Positions 1 to 11,390 of a stretch of DNA of 64,000 nucleotides are shown piece by piece. The DNA lies in the NCBI GenBank assembly GCA_001792895.1, contig MARA01000061.1, positions 1 through 64,000 of the forward strand, in the 5' to 3' direction. The stretch's first letter is position 1. Every line of letters starts with the position of its first letter. Below the pieces are notes generated by a model that did not search any database, was not told where the DNA came from, and was given only the letters and a program-made list of their open reading frames with translations. This stretch comes from Lentinus brumalis. Its lineage: Eukaryota > Basidiomycota > Agaricomycetes > Polyporales > Polyporaceae. A program made the translations under genes and the position numbers.

Positions 1-1651
1 AAGCTGCACCTCGGCGTTGAGTTGGCGGAACTTCATCGTGGCCTGCTTGAAGTCTCCGAAATATACCAGACACGCCCACGAATAGTGCGCGTCCTGTTGG
101 TCAAAGTGCGGCTCAGACCACCTGTTGAACACAATCTCGCGCCCTTCCCACAAGTTGTAGCGATCCAACGCCGCAATCGCCACTTGGGACTTGTACTCCG
201 ATAGCCTCCAGTTGTATACCCTGCGCAACAAGCTGTACTGCCACGGATCGAGGGCGAGCAAGGCCGTCGTACAGAAAGAATTCACGAGATCGAGTTCAGC
301 GAAGAGTTTGAACGCGCCTTCATAAGCCTGCCCTGTTCGACGCATGTGTGCGCACACCACCGGCGCATCGTGCTGCAGGACATGACATTGATGGTAAGTG
401 CCGATGTGTGCATGCCATGTGCACGGGACAAACAGCTACGTACCTTGTGGCCAATGGCATGCCAGAGCGTGACCAGTTTCGTGATCCCAGTCAACTCGTA
501 CCCTTTCTTGTAGCAATTGAGGAAGTCGTTCGTGCCCTTGACAGTCGGGGCACCGTTCCGGCCCCATTCCTCAATCGCCTGTGTGGCGTCGTGCTGCGGC
601 ACGAGTCAGTGTACGCATGCGCGCGGAGAGCTGACAGCCGTACCAAAGTGCGCCCGCGCAATCCCGCGGGGATGCGCATGACCAACGGATAGTCGTCTGC
701 GCTCATGATGATCTGGGGCGAGTCGCCGCCTAAGACGTGCGGCGTTTCCTCCACGATCCCTATGTTGGCAACGGTATTCTTCGTGTTGTGGTAGTTGCGT
801 GCGACGGCCTCATCCAGGCGAAACTTTTGAAGGCGGACTGCGCAGACGCGAATGAGTTCTACATGCAGCGGGAGATAAAAGGGGGCGCACTAGTATTCTC
901 GGCGCGGCGCGCGCATTCGACGCTCTTCCAGGCGAGGCGGGTTGTGTCGGCTGTGAGCTCGACAATTTGTTCTTCGCGGCTGAGACTTGGCCAGCGACTG
1001 AGTGTGACGGAGGATGTTAGCTATTTCTCCAACGACAAGGTGGTGGCCTGACCTCGCATCGGTGGTACCCCGAGTCTGGGGTGTGGCCCTGGAACAAGAA
1101 AATGAGCGGGCAACATATTATGATACAAGGGAAATGCGCACCGAGGTTGCTTCGCGGTGAGCGCTGTATATTCCTTCATCGCGGCGTCCCAATGATCTCT
1201 GCCACTCGAGGGGGCGCAGCCCCTGTCGATGCCGGCTGTCGAGTTGCGCTGCAGTCCATGCAAGAGGTCGTTGGCCTGGCCAATCGCCTCGTTCTCAGCC
1301 TGCGCGATTGTGCATCGCAACGGATGCTGCGGTTGGTGCTGGGATCTAGCGGGCGAGCGCACGGGAAGTGAGGAGGGCAGGGTTTGTTCGGACACTCGAC
1401 TCGGTGGGCCTAGGGAAGGTTCAGGGGCATGCACTTTAACCACCCCTCAGAGCAAACTAACCACGGTTCGCGCGCAGAGAATACGGCATGCTGCGCGAAC
1501 GTAAGGCCGATATTGCGTCGGCCTTCTTCTTCTTCTCCGCTCGGACAGCCCTTTGTTCTTCTGCTGCGATCCTGGTGATGTCGTTCGGCCGCATAGGGAG
1601 GCCGACCGGTGACTGCGGCGCGTTGTTGTGAATCCCCGTGGAAAAGAGCAC
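1..1651 (-). CDS. Partial gene, possible 2-oxoglutarate/Fe(II) oxygenase-like protein
   Basis: Reading leftwards, clean exons can be joined in frame: 644 upward to about 870, then 593-444, then 372 to the window edge, with GT-AG introns of 50 and 71 nt. Further plausible 5' pieces lie up to about 1651 (a Lys/Glu-rich stretch containing AEEQRAVRAEKKKKAD), but their joins are uncertain. The C-terminal part has WSEPHFDQQDAHYSW followed by CLVYFGDF and FRQLNAEVQL. That is an H-x-D pair followed by a beta-strand pattern, as in the jelly-roll fold of 2OG-Fe(II) oxygenases. The gene runs off the left edge, so the distal His and Arg cannot be checked. Expanded oxygenase families of this kind (including TET/JBP) are known in Agaricomycetes, often beside transposons; whether this is one is inference. 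It is divergent from the unknown gene at 4304. Confidence 0.42.
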
Positions 1652-1960
1652 GGGTGAGGTGACTTACCATTGCGAATCCGATGGGGGATCCTGTGAGGCC
1701 GCAGAGGTGGTCTTTGGAGAAGCAAGACAGGCTGGACGCCGAAAAGATGACGCAGGGAAACTACGAGACGTGAAAAGTGGCAGTAAGTAAAGCGACGATT
1801 ATCACTGTGCGGCCCATAGCAGGGTTAGAGTGCCGGCCAATGGCGAGGGGCGGGATTGACAGTAAATGCGCGCGCTGGATTGGTCGGGCGGTGGGGCTGG
1901 CGCTCGCCGCGCAGTCTTTTTGAGATGCAGTGCGACACGACGAGCACCTCTTACACGCTT

Positions 1961-2381
1961 TCCTCCCGACTCTATCCCCATGAATGAGAGCTGGTCCAGT
2001 CTCTCGGGGCTTGCTCGTAAATGCGATCCGCAGGGCCCCCTTGCGCGTGTCACAACTCTACCCCACACAGTGTGGTGGGTAGGCGACTGTAGTCGCTCCA
2101 TTACTCCCTATCTCCACGAATTCGGCGATGCCAACATCGGTAAGTCAATGTATATGACAATGTGAGCGAAGACCTCTTCCACGCCTTGCTGCCGACTCTA
2201 TCCCCACGAATGAGACCTGGTCCAGTGTCTCGGGGCTTGCTCGTAAACGCGATCCGCAGGGCCCCATTACCCCTCTCACTACTCTACCCCACACGGCGTG
2301 GTGGGTAGGCGACTATAGTCGCTCCATTGCTCCCTATGTCCACTGATTCCGCGACTCTAATTATGTGTATGACAATGTATC
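1961..2381. repeat. Direct duplication of about 200 bp
   Basis: Two adjacent copies, about 1961-2162 and 2187-2381, share long runs such as GGGGCTTGCTCGTAAA, CGATCCGCAGGGCCCC and GGTGGGTAGGCGACT in the same order. They differ by scattered substitutions and small indels. Neither copy contains a supported reading frame. Confidence 0.8.
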
Positions 2382-3129
2382 TCCCTACGTGCGCGGTACG
2401 AGGGGCCACAGATCTCGGGGGGGCAGGACGAGCAGAGAACTGACAGAGGGCGGTGCATGATGCGTTCACGGTACGAGAATTCATGTTCACCCGCTCCGGT
2501 GGTGTAGACATACCTGCCGTGTGCTTGCGTGCACGGACGCTGTACCACAACGGGTCCACTCATACGCTTACAGAAGGGCGTGACACCTGTGGTACAGGAT
2601 AAGTGAACCTGCCATGGCGAGGGTAAGTCACTGGCGCGTTCGGACGTGGCCAAAGATGTGGGTGACATTGTAACATGCGCGCGGTGTAGTGATATCTAAC
2701 ACAACGACGGTGTGGATATACAGCGTGCAGGTGCGTAAGGCTCATGGGTACATCCGGGAAGCGAAGGGGAATGGCATCTTGCTACAAGGGACGGGGGTTG
2801 ACAGCGGGGATCTCTCTTCAACGGTCGGGCGGGGCGTGTTGAATGAAGGGGACAATAACACTCGCGCAACGCGGGGACGACCGATGCAACGAACATGCTT
2901 ACCTGGCAGTTCTCTACCCCACAGCCCTGCGAGGTCGGGAGTGACAGCGCTCCAACGTCCGTGCCTCGCTAGATCTGGCCATAGTGAGTGAACGATGAGC
3001 GAGCGAGAACGTCACGCGACTAACCTGTACTTCTGGCAGGGTCTGGGACCTTGGGCGGAAGACGGAGGAGTGGCCATCGGCGGGGGCGCGGGGCAATATG
3101 CGAGTGATGGAGGCGCAAGCACGCTGCAC

Positions 3130-3920
3130 GCAGGAGTAGCTACGCGCAGCGGCCATGAGGTTGATCTTCGGGGCAGCGGCGTGGCAGAGTGAGACGACGT
3201 CGACATGGTGGCACAGACATGTACTACTGGAGCTTTGACAGTCTGCGTGGTGATGAAAGGTTGGGGACTGGGCGGGGGGAGGTCAGGCTGAGGAGAGCGG
3301 AGACATAGCGAGCTGGGTGAGGCCCATGGAGACAGGTTGTCGGCAGACGTACATGCATGCGGGAGTAGCCGCACGCAGCACAAGACTAGGAGCAGGGAGC
3401 CGTAAGGGTCGTCACTGTTGTGCGAGGGAGTAGCCCCGCGCAACAGCAGAGGGTGGGCAAGAGGGCTGAGAGGAAGGACGCGAGCAGAGAAGCAGGTCCC
3501 AGAAATCGCGAAGTCCGACAATTAGGCGCCCACGCCTGTGCGTGGGAGACCTGAGCGGACATTTCCGAACGACGTCAGCCTGGCGCAGGCGAGCATGCGA
3601 GAGCTCTGATACTAAGGCTGACTTCTGCCTCTCGCCGTCTATCGATCTTACTGGGAACCTGTGCGGGGCTACTCCCTCGTACAAGTCGCACTTGCTGTGG
3701 GGCTCAGACGGAATTGCACGGGGCTACACCCTCGTATAATCCGACCGGCTGAACTGTGCATCGTAACCTGTCTGCACCTGTACGCCGCCACCGTGTGCTG
3801 TTCGCGTCCCAGCTTGCCCCAGTGCTCTAAAAGAACCCGAGTCATCGCACAATCCGTGGGACGGCCACCGGACGACCGGAACCTAGGATACAACGTTTGC
3901 TCGGGGCTACTCCCTCGGAC
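3130..3920. repeat. Dispersed GGGGCTACTCCCTCG-like motif in both orientations
   Basis: Forward copies lie near 3664, 3719 (one change, CTACACCCTCG) and 3903. Reverse-complement forms (GAGGGAGTAGCCCC and weaker GGAGTAGC variants) lie near 3132, 3361 and 3423. Unrelated sequence separates the copies. Their role is unknown. Confidence 0.5.
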
Positions 3921-4303
3921 AGACGTGCGGCCTCAGTGTGCGCGAGGCGACCGACGTAAATACGTTCGCGCCCGCCTGTCTGCTTCACTATCCGGTTCCC
4001 CCACCAGGCACCCTGCGGGTACTCTGACACGCTCTGCCCAATCCGCTGAGGTTGGAACCCGGACTGAGCTCGGCGAGATCTTGGTTGCGACGAACCAAGT
4101 GAGTGGGTGACAGCTACGGTGCGCCGCGAGGCCAGCGGTACTGATACCTGGACAGGCCTGGGTAGGAACCCCTGGGGAGCCAGCGTCCAGCTGTGACGCT
4201 GAATATTGCGACCGCCGCCGGTAAGTGCATCGGTGAGCGATTGGGAGGGCCTGCGAGCTCACGGGATTCTGTAGCAGTTTGTTGACTTATTAGCCCGTGT
4301 GGG

Positions 4304-7188
4304 ATGGCCAACCATCCGCAACCCGTGTCGAGCGGTAGCAGGTAAGTGTGTTTGCAAAGGAATGAAGAGGGACACTGCTGACGACGGGAATGTATGTGCC
4401 ACAGATCTGACGTGCCCATGATATATTTTGAATATGACAAGATGCTCGTGACCGTGATCAATCCGTCTGAGGTGGACTCTCTTCCTGGCATCCCAATCGC
4501 CGATCCTCCAGATAGTCTGAGGGGGCGGGAGCTCCGCCACGCCATTTGGGCGATCGACCGATGCCCTGAACTCGCCTACATGCGGCGGAGGTACGAAACC
4601 GAGAGCACATTTCTGACCTTCTTGCGCGTCGACCCAACGTGCGTACCCCTGCGCAAAGTGGACGGCGGATTCACTCTGAGCCGCGACGTCTGCCTCGCCT
4701 GGGAGCGTCTGGAGAATGTGCTTTTGGCGATGTGTGAGATGCTACTTCAGGACGTCTACGGGAAGCCCGAAGCCAAGTTTCCGCTCGATCCATTCTGGCC
4801 TCACCCGAGCGACTGCGGGTACAAACATGTGCACAAGTTTGAGCACCACGCTCGCGCAGCCGCTGCAAGGTCGCTGGACGCGTGTCGGGTGCTTATGGCG
4901 CGGTGTTCGATGGCTATAGCTCTGAACAGCCCGGAGGATGCCGAACCGATACCGCGGTGGGTGAGACGACTGATGCACGCCAAAGTGGATCCGACGTGGA
5001 TAGACTTCCTCCGCCACTCAGTCATTGCGGACTTTGCACCGGGGACCCGTGTGGGGTCGTACTTCAACCCGAGCCTCGGAGAGAGCGGCTCCAAGTGGCT
5101 GAATCACATCCCGGTCATGGTACGCGCGCACATACCAGTGTACATTGTCTGGCCTGAGCAAGACCGGGACAAGATCCTCGCGAAGCATACTTTCCTGCAA
5201 GCGTACTTGCCCGGGCAGGGAGCGAGAATCATCAACGTGCCGCCACGACGAGAAGGATGGCAGACGATGTTCATCAAATGGGCGCAGCTGCCAGCCCTCT
5301 CCCCTGCTCCCCAAGGCGAGATGCGAACCATCGCGGCTCGCCCACCCCATGGGCCAGGCCAGCTGGAGGGAGAGTCTTTCGAGCAGTTCCTGGAGCGTCG
5401 CGCGGCTCGCCACCGCGAACTAGCAGCCTCGGAGTCGGCCGTAGGGGCGGAAGTGCGTCGGATGCGAGAGACCGATGCACGCAAGTTCCTATGCCCTCCT
5501 CGCGGATCCACAACTCCTGTGTATATCTGGACGACCGCCGGAGACTTCGATCCTCGCACATCGCCGGAATGGTTCGAGATGGACTATAGACAGCTCGTAG
5601 GGCGGCATGGAGGGCTGCGCGACCTCTGGAAGCTGTACTCCCCTGCGCAGAAGCGCTATGACAGCTGGTACAACGAATGGGACATCTGTGCCCGACTCGC
5701 TCCGGGGGAAGAGGTAGACCCAGCCAATGATTACGGTGACATTTATAGCGAGATCGAGGAACTCTACCACGCGGACGTCCCCTCTGTCGACTCTCCTCCG
5801 CCATTGAAGGGCCCGTCCGGTGAAGCGTGTCTCGGGCCCGAGCCTACCTACGGAGACACGAAGGCGGGACAGGTAGACGGGGCCGACGGAGCACAATGTG
5901 CTTTGCAGCATCACGCAGCGTCCTTCATGGCGGACCTCCTGGCATTCTACGTCGGCGAAGAAGTGAATTACATCCCGCACACGGCGCCGGTGGCAGACAT
6001 CCTGCGCTACAGATTCGGACTATCGGAGATGGAGGGCGTCCCGGACAGTTCGATCAAGTACGACGCATATTCGAGCATCGCGCTACAAAAGATGACAGGG
6101 TTCCTGCCTGTCGATCTTCCTGACCAGGCTTCACTCACGCGGTGTGTCTCCGGGTTTGTTGAGCCATTCATGCGGCACGACATGCAGGCCGTCAAACACG
6201 GCAAGGTCCACGCGACCACGCATCCTGCGCTGTGGGACCTCGCGGATACGAATCAGAGATACCTACTCGGGGTGCAGTATGCCCACCCATCCATGAAGAT
6301 CTCACGGGTGGAGCTTAACCGCAAGCACTGGTACCGGGTGCGCTACAAGACCTCAGCAGATGAGGAATGCTGGTGGGACTTGCTCGTCCACAGCGCTGTG
6401 GACGTCCTAGAGCTATATCGGCGACACATCGTACAATCGCGCCGCGAGGCAGCGGTGTACTTGGCGAACAGAGGCATGCCATTCAACACCGTTTTCACCC
6501 CTGATCGTCGTGCGGCTCTGACTTGGTGCCCGGGCGTACGCACGGTGCTGGGCTGGAGGTGGCCAGAATGCAAATACACCGCCAACGACTACAGGGCGTA
6601 CGAAGATCGAGTGCGTGACCTCCTGCAAGGAGCGAAAGCCCGAGCCGCGATCGAAACAGGCGGCATTGTATGGCGGTTGGCGTTGGAGATCGTCGGGGCC
6701 GAACTGCTGGAAGAGGCAGCAAACGGGCCGTCGCCAGATGTGTACAGCTACCACAAGCTATTCCGATCCGAAGTGGGCGATGACCAGCTGGACGACACAT
6801 TGTCTTCGGACGAATTGGATGTCATTTGTGGCACTTACAAAGCGATCATGGGTAGGTCACTTATATCTCCACGACCACATGTCCGGTGCTAGAAACATTG
6901 ATGTAATGTTTTTGCGCAGACACCGGTCAGATAGAGGATCGCTCGTGGTGGCCGAAAGAGCCTGCATGGCGAGAGTCTCACTTCGACGTCGGGAGATGGT
7001 CTGCTTGGAACGAGAAGTGGTTTTTGACACGCCTCTCGAGGATTCGGTGCGGGGAAGAGCAGCCGAAAAAGCAAGCGAGTTGGAGAGGCGCAATGAGACA
7101 GGCGAACGGTGCAAGTAAGCTGCGTACGGTGCTCGAGAGCGCAAGCAAGGACTGGATAGAGAACAATCGGGATCAGTTATGTGGATAA
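4304..7188 (+). CDS. Conserved-looking fungal protein of unknown function, about 917 aa
   Basis: Three exons join in frame: 4304-4341, 4405-6851 and 6920-7188, with GT-AG introns of 63 and 68 nt. The start at 4304 gives an N-terminus MANHPQPVSSGSRSDVPMIY; the next candidate is the Met of DVPMIY in exon 2. The protein is rich in aromatic and charged residues, has no signal peptide or clear membrane segment, and has an acidic central region (about residues 440-500). It ends with RSWWPKEPAWRES and GRWSAWNEKWFLTRL, which look like a conserved Trp-rich terminal block. I recall similar large uncharacterised proteins in Polyporales but know no function. It lies between the oxygenase-like gene and the 277-aa gene; the 7188-7479 gap and shared direction suggest the latter is a neighbour, not an exon. 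Confidence 0.7.
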
Positions 7189-7478
7189 GGAAGGTAGGTT
7201 GACACCTGGATGAATATATGACGGTACATGCCTAGAGTGAAACTCTGCGTGCACGGTTATTGTGCGTGCGCTGATGTAAGTATGGGTCAAGACCACGCTG
7301 ATGGGTGTCTATATTGGGGTGACATCGCAGCATGGCGGGGCGGCTGGCTGGATGAAGAGATGACTTGGGTGGGCGGTCTCGTTGAGAGGTTGACTGATTC
7401 GGTGCAGGGACTGCCTATATGGGGCGATGCGAACATGCGTAAACGCCTGACATTCGCCTCTAACCACGATTCGACACC

Positions 7479-8428
7479 ATGGCCTCGCCGTACTCCAGCG
7501 TGCCTCTGAAAGTGTACGCGTTCCTGGATACAGCCGAGGAAATCTACGACGCGAGGGCGAAGGGCATCTACCGGCCTCCGAAATACATCTCGTACTTCTT
7601 GAGGATTGAGAGATACCCGGCACGAATGACGGTGAGCGCGAACGTCTGCACTGCTCGAATTGGGTTGATTGAGCATCCTTACATAGATACCCCTGCTGGT
7701 GGCGGGACAGGCGGAGGGTCACAGCGAGACGCACAGGCTGCGGCTGCTGCTGGCGTTCTTGGAAAGCGACGTCTTCAAGCTCCTCGGCGTGAATCGCCAG
7801 GTGCAAGGGGAGATCCGGGGCCTACTGCAAGTTCTGCTTAGCTTCGCATGTGGGCCGGGGATGGCAATCTACGATGAGGATGGAAGCGACTTCCAGATAT
7901 TCCAAAGGATGGTGTGGGCCCTCACGCCGTGGGGACAGCCTTGGTACAGAGGGGGCGACTGGCGGGAACAGCTATTCCAGTTGCACCAGTGGTGCTGGCA
8001 GCACATGCGTTACGTGGGTACTGTGCAGATGCTCATATAACATATTATTCTGATGACATCGTGACGGCTTACAGAGGATGCGAGACAGCAGGGGCTACAA
8101 CGCAACAGAGGGCAACATGGCCGCGCGGCAGTTACTCCCACAGATGTTCCGTGTCTCTGTCGGCGTGCAGGTCGCACCAGGAGCATCCGAGACAGTGCGC
8201 GCGCCGGTGCCCGACCATGTGGAGATGGCGAGGACAAGGCGTGATGTAGAGGGATACTGGAGCGTGCACGGCGACAGGGCGTGGAACCTGCAGCTAGATT
8301 TTGCGCGCATGGTTATCCCGATCGACCCGGCGCAGATACCTTCCAAGGCGTGGAGGAAGCAGCAGCTGGCGTTCCTAGAAACCACCGATACCGAGGAAAC
8401 CACCGATACCGAGGGAGATGGCGACTAG
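7479..8428 (+). CDS. Unknown protein of about 277 aa
   Basis: Exons 7479-7631, 7687-8013 and 8075-8428 all end in phase 0 and join with GT-AG introns of 55 and 61 nt. The product begins MASPYSSVPLKVYAFLDTAE and has an amphipathic helical stretch (residues about 60-90, RLRLLLAFLESDVFKLL). A Trp-rich segment follows (MVWALTPWGQPWYRGGDW). It ends in a short acidic tandem repeat built on TTDTE. No domain is recognised. It is co-directional with the 917-aa gene and convergent with the integrase-like gene at 8634. Confidence 0.6.
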
Positions 8429-8633
8429 AACTTGTTCCTTACTACGTCACGACTACGTAGCCCTGTTGGGGTTTGTTTACAGGGGTGCGCGAGGCTTTGG
8501 GATCCACGCGCAGTTGGACGATCATGAATGACAACAGACATCGGAGGTGCGTGAGATTACGGGAGTCAACACTCCTGCGGAAAGACGACATCGATGGATA
8601 TCTATGTCGAAAACCGCAGACACAGCGGGGAAT

Positions 8634-10566
8634 TTACACAGCGGGGCCGTGTACATTGGTGAGATACGTATAGTACTGTAGGGCCGCACCCCATATCGCT
8701 CGGCGCACGAGCATGTCGCGGGATGTAAGGTCAAAGTGTGCGGCCAGATGCGCGTCGAGCATCAGGACATGGGCCGGAAGAAGCGGGCATGCCGGGGGCT
8801 CGCATGGGACGTGCGACAGTTGAGCCGGCTGCCCTATGGAAGGCAGGGGGACTGCGTCAGCCTGGGTGGCGGGGTGCGACTCCTGATGATGGCGCATGAG
8901 GACAGGGTCGGCGAGCGTGTCCCAATCGATGCCGTAGTTGGGGAGCTCCTCAGGTAGCAAGTCCTGGTCCGCAAAATCGAGACCGCGTGGACCGTCCCTT
9001 ACCATGCCAAACATGAACAGCTCGCGGGGCGACGCTGGAGGCTCTCCGCGCACGTGTAACATGTGCGCGTTCCACGCCTCCGCCCATTCCTGCGCGTCCT
9101 CGTTGAGCGCGGCGAGGAAAAGATGGTGGAGGAGCCAGATGTGGTGCGGTTGGTCGGGATCGAGGTCGCAACTCTCCTCCAACTGGGTGAAGAACTCCTT
9201 CCACTTGCGGCCGAAACCGCTAGTGACGTCGAACCACAGCCGCTCGATGCGTGTGTTGTGGACGCTCCTGCATGAAGAGTAATCAGCAAGGTGAAGGGAG
9301 ATGGAATGAGTGTATGCTACACTCACCGACCCCAGATGTAAGAGCCGCGGTTGAGCCCGCGATGTTCTTCCATCCACTGCGCCACTCGGAGGTTCTCCGT
9401 GCCGTGGTCACCTCGAACACGGCTGGGTACACCGTGTTGGCGGGTGGCTCGAAGGAACAGCTGCAGGACGGTATGCGCGCGGTTGTTTGAATGAATGCCA
9501 GTGCCGGTGACCTGGCGGGAGGAGCCGTCGATGAACGTGTGATTGACGAACTTCCACCGGATGAGACCTGGAACGAAGTGGAGAGTTAGCATGACATGAC
9601 GATGCACGATCACGAGGCGGACTACATGCCGTGCTGGCCGTCGTGATGCCACAGCGAATTGGGTCCGGGGACCCTGTACTTCTTGCGGATGATACGCCGG
9701 CGGCCAAACACAGGAGGTGCGCCGCGGACGCGGAGGTATGAGGCGCGAACTCGCGCGTCCGGAACGCGAAGGCCACGAGCAGCGAGCCGACCAGCTAGCA
9801 TGACCCTGCCAAAGTTAGGGAACACGGACAGGATCTCGGCGACTTCGCGATCGAGGGCTTGGTCACTGAGCTGCGAGACAGGTGGGGTAACAGTCGTGTG
9901 GATGCGCGTGGTAGTTCCGTCTTCGTTGGGTACGGTGCGGAAGACAGGCGGGGCGGGTTGAACGAGACCGTACCGGAGCGCAGCGCGGCGCACGGTGCGC
10001 GGGCAGCAGTGAAGAAGCTTCGCAATGCGAGCAGGGCCGCGCATTTGGAGAGCGTACTGCAGGAAGGTGCGGTCGATTAGCTTGGCGGGCCGGCCACGGC
10101 GCCCTGTCTTCACGGTATCGACGATTGGGAGCAGGGGGGCATCGGGAGGATCGACGGACTGGTGACATGCGGCATCGAGTTCGCGCACCATGCGCTCAAT
10201 GCTGACTTGCAGTGTGCGATACTCCTCTGGCGGGAAGACGTGGCGGTGCTGTGATGGTAGATGCATGGGTGGGGAGACAGTCATAAAAGTGTGGGCGAGA
10301 CTTACTTGATCTGCGGCGGAGCGCAGTGAGAGAGCTTGATTGCGGACCTCGCGAAGCCTCGTCGTGTCTCCGACTTGTGTGCGTAGAGCGACATTGACAC
10401 GCTGGGAAAGAGCCACATAGGCGTGACGGATGTTGTTCAGACGAGGATCCATGGGAGGACAGTGCAGATGAGGGGAGGAGAGGGTGGTAGCGGTGGGAGG
10501 GTGGACTGAGTCAGCACGGGGCTTGGATTCGGGAGTAGGTGCCTCTGACTGTCTGAGTGCGGACAA
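8634..10566 (-). CDS. Integrase core (RNase H-fold, DDE-like) domain protein
   Basis: Exons read 10566-10306, 10248-9630, 9567-9327 and 9267-8634, giving about 584 aa. The first intron (57 nt, in phase) is optional; without it the product is 603 aa. The 9629-9568 intron must use a GC donor to keep frame. An N-terminal region (GRRGRPAKL, then a helix-turn-helix-like stretch [21 protein letters not shown]) precedes the core. The candidate catalytic residues are Asp in HTFIDGSSR, Asp in [12 protein letters not shown] and Glu in HNTRIERLW. The segment [22 protein letters not shown] follows. This matches the integrase-like family common in mushroom genomes, usually single genes without LTRs. Whether it is active, domesticated or part of a DNA transposon cannot be told. 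The first Met at 10566 was chosen; a second in-frame start is [15 protein letters not shown]. Confidence 0.75.
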
Positions 10567-10880
10567 CGATAGAGACCTTCGGCATATTTGAAAGAATAAT
10601 CGTCTGAGGCGGAACGCGAAAATAGACGTGGCGAGGCGTCGAGAGCCCCACTCCGACTGGGCGGTCTTCTCGCGTACAGTGGCCAGCGAGCGGGCTGGGA
10701 AGGCTACTGAGTCGGTAGTCAGCTGAATATGTTGAGGGGTTCGGGGAGTTCTCTATCGTGTTGAAAGCAGGTGTAACTGACCCGGTGGTTTGGCAGTGCA
10801 TGTGAGGGACGGCACATAGCCGGAGGTAGTGCCTGAAAAGATTGGCGGAGCTTCCATGATCGAGATGGATCGACGGCCGG

Positions 10881-11390
10881 ATGAAAGCGCGTAAAATCCG
10901 ATGAAAGCGCGTAAAATCCGATGAAATCGCGTAAAATCCGATGAAATCGGGTGAAAGCGAGGAGTACATGGGATGAATGGCGCGCATGAAAGACACGGAA
11001 ACAGTGGGAAAGAAGCGAAAACAATCTGAAGGATAGTGAAAGAGTGGGAAAGTGGAGGGACGTGTAGCGGGTGCTGCATAAGCGAGGCAGTGGGCGACGG
11101 CTGATAAAACGTGATAAACTGTATGAAAAGGCACGTAGAAGGGGTGAAACAGAGGAAACAGTCTGAATACGTGAGGGACGGCCGAAGGTGTCGCTTGTAG
11201 ATGAGACGATGGCAAAGAGGAGGAAACGAGCGGAAAACTCGTGAAAGAAGGGGGAAACGGGATATTTGTTGGGAATCACGAGGAATTCCCAGGAAATGGT
11301 GGGAAAGCGCCTAAAAGTGTGGTAAAGGACGAGAAAGTCGATGAAAGGCAGGGAATCGCAAGGAAAATGTGTGAAAGAGCATGAAATGTG
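10881..11390. repeat. GAAA-type motif repeated with a 10-bp period
   Basis: A GAAA, TAAA or GAAT core recurs at almost exact 10-bp steps. From 11223 it falls at 11233, 11243, 11254, 11273, 11283, 11293, 11303, 11313, 11323, 11333, 11343, 11353, 11363, 11373 and 11383. Another run is 10988, 10998, 11008, 11017, 11028, 11038 and 11048. The left end (10881-10960) is a cleaner 20-bp tandem of ATGAAAGCGCGTAAAATCCG with small changes. The bases between the cores vary, so only the phasing is conserved. The tract lies 0.3-0.8 kb upstream of the integrase-like gene. Confidence 0.8.

Larger units (their letters stand above)
1652..4303. other. Intergenic stretch without a supported gene
   Basis: Apart from the direct duplication at 1961-2381 and a dispersed GGGGCTACTCCCTCG-like motif between 3130 and 3920, I see no frame with a recognisable domain or a convincing splice chain. 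The open frames on both strands here are short and mutually overlapping. Confidence 0.6.
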
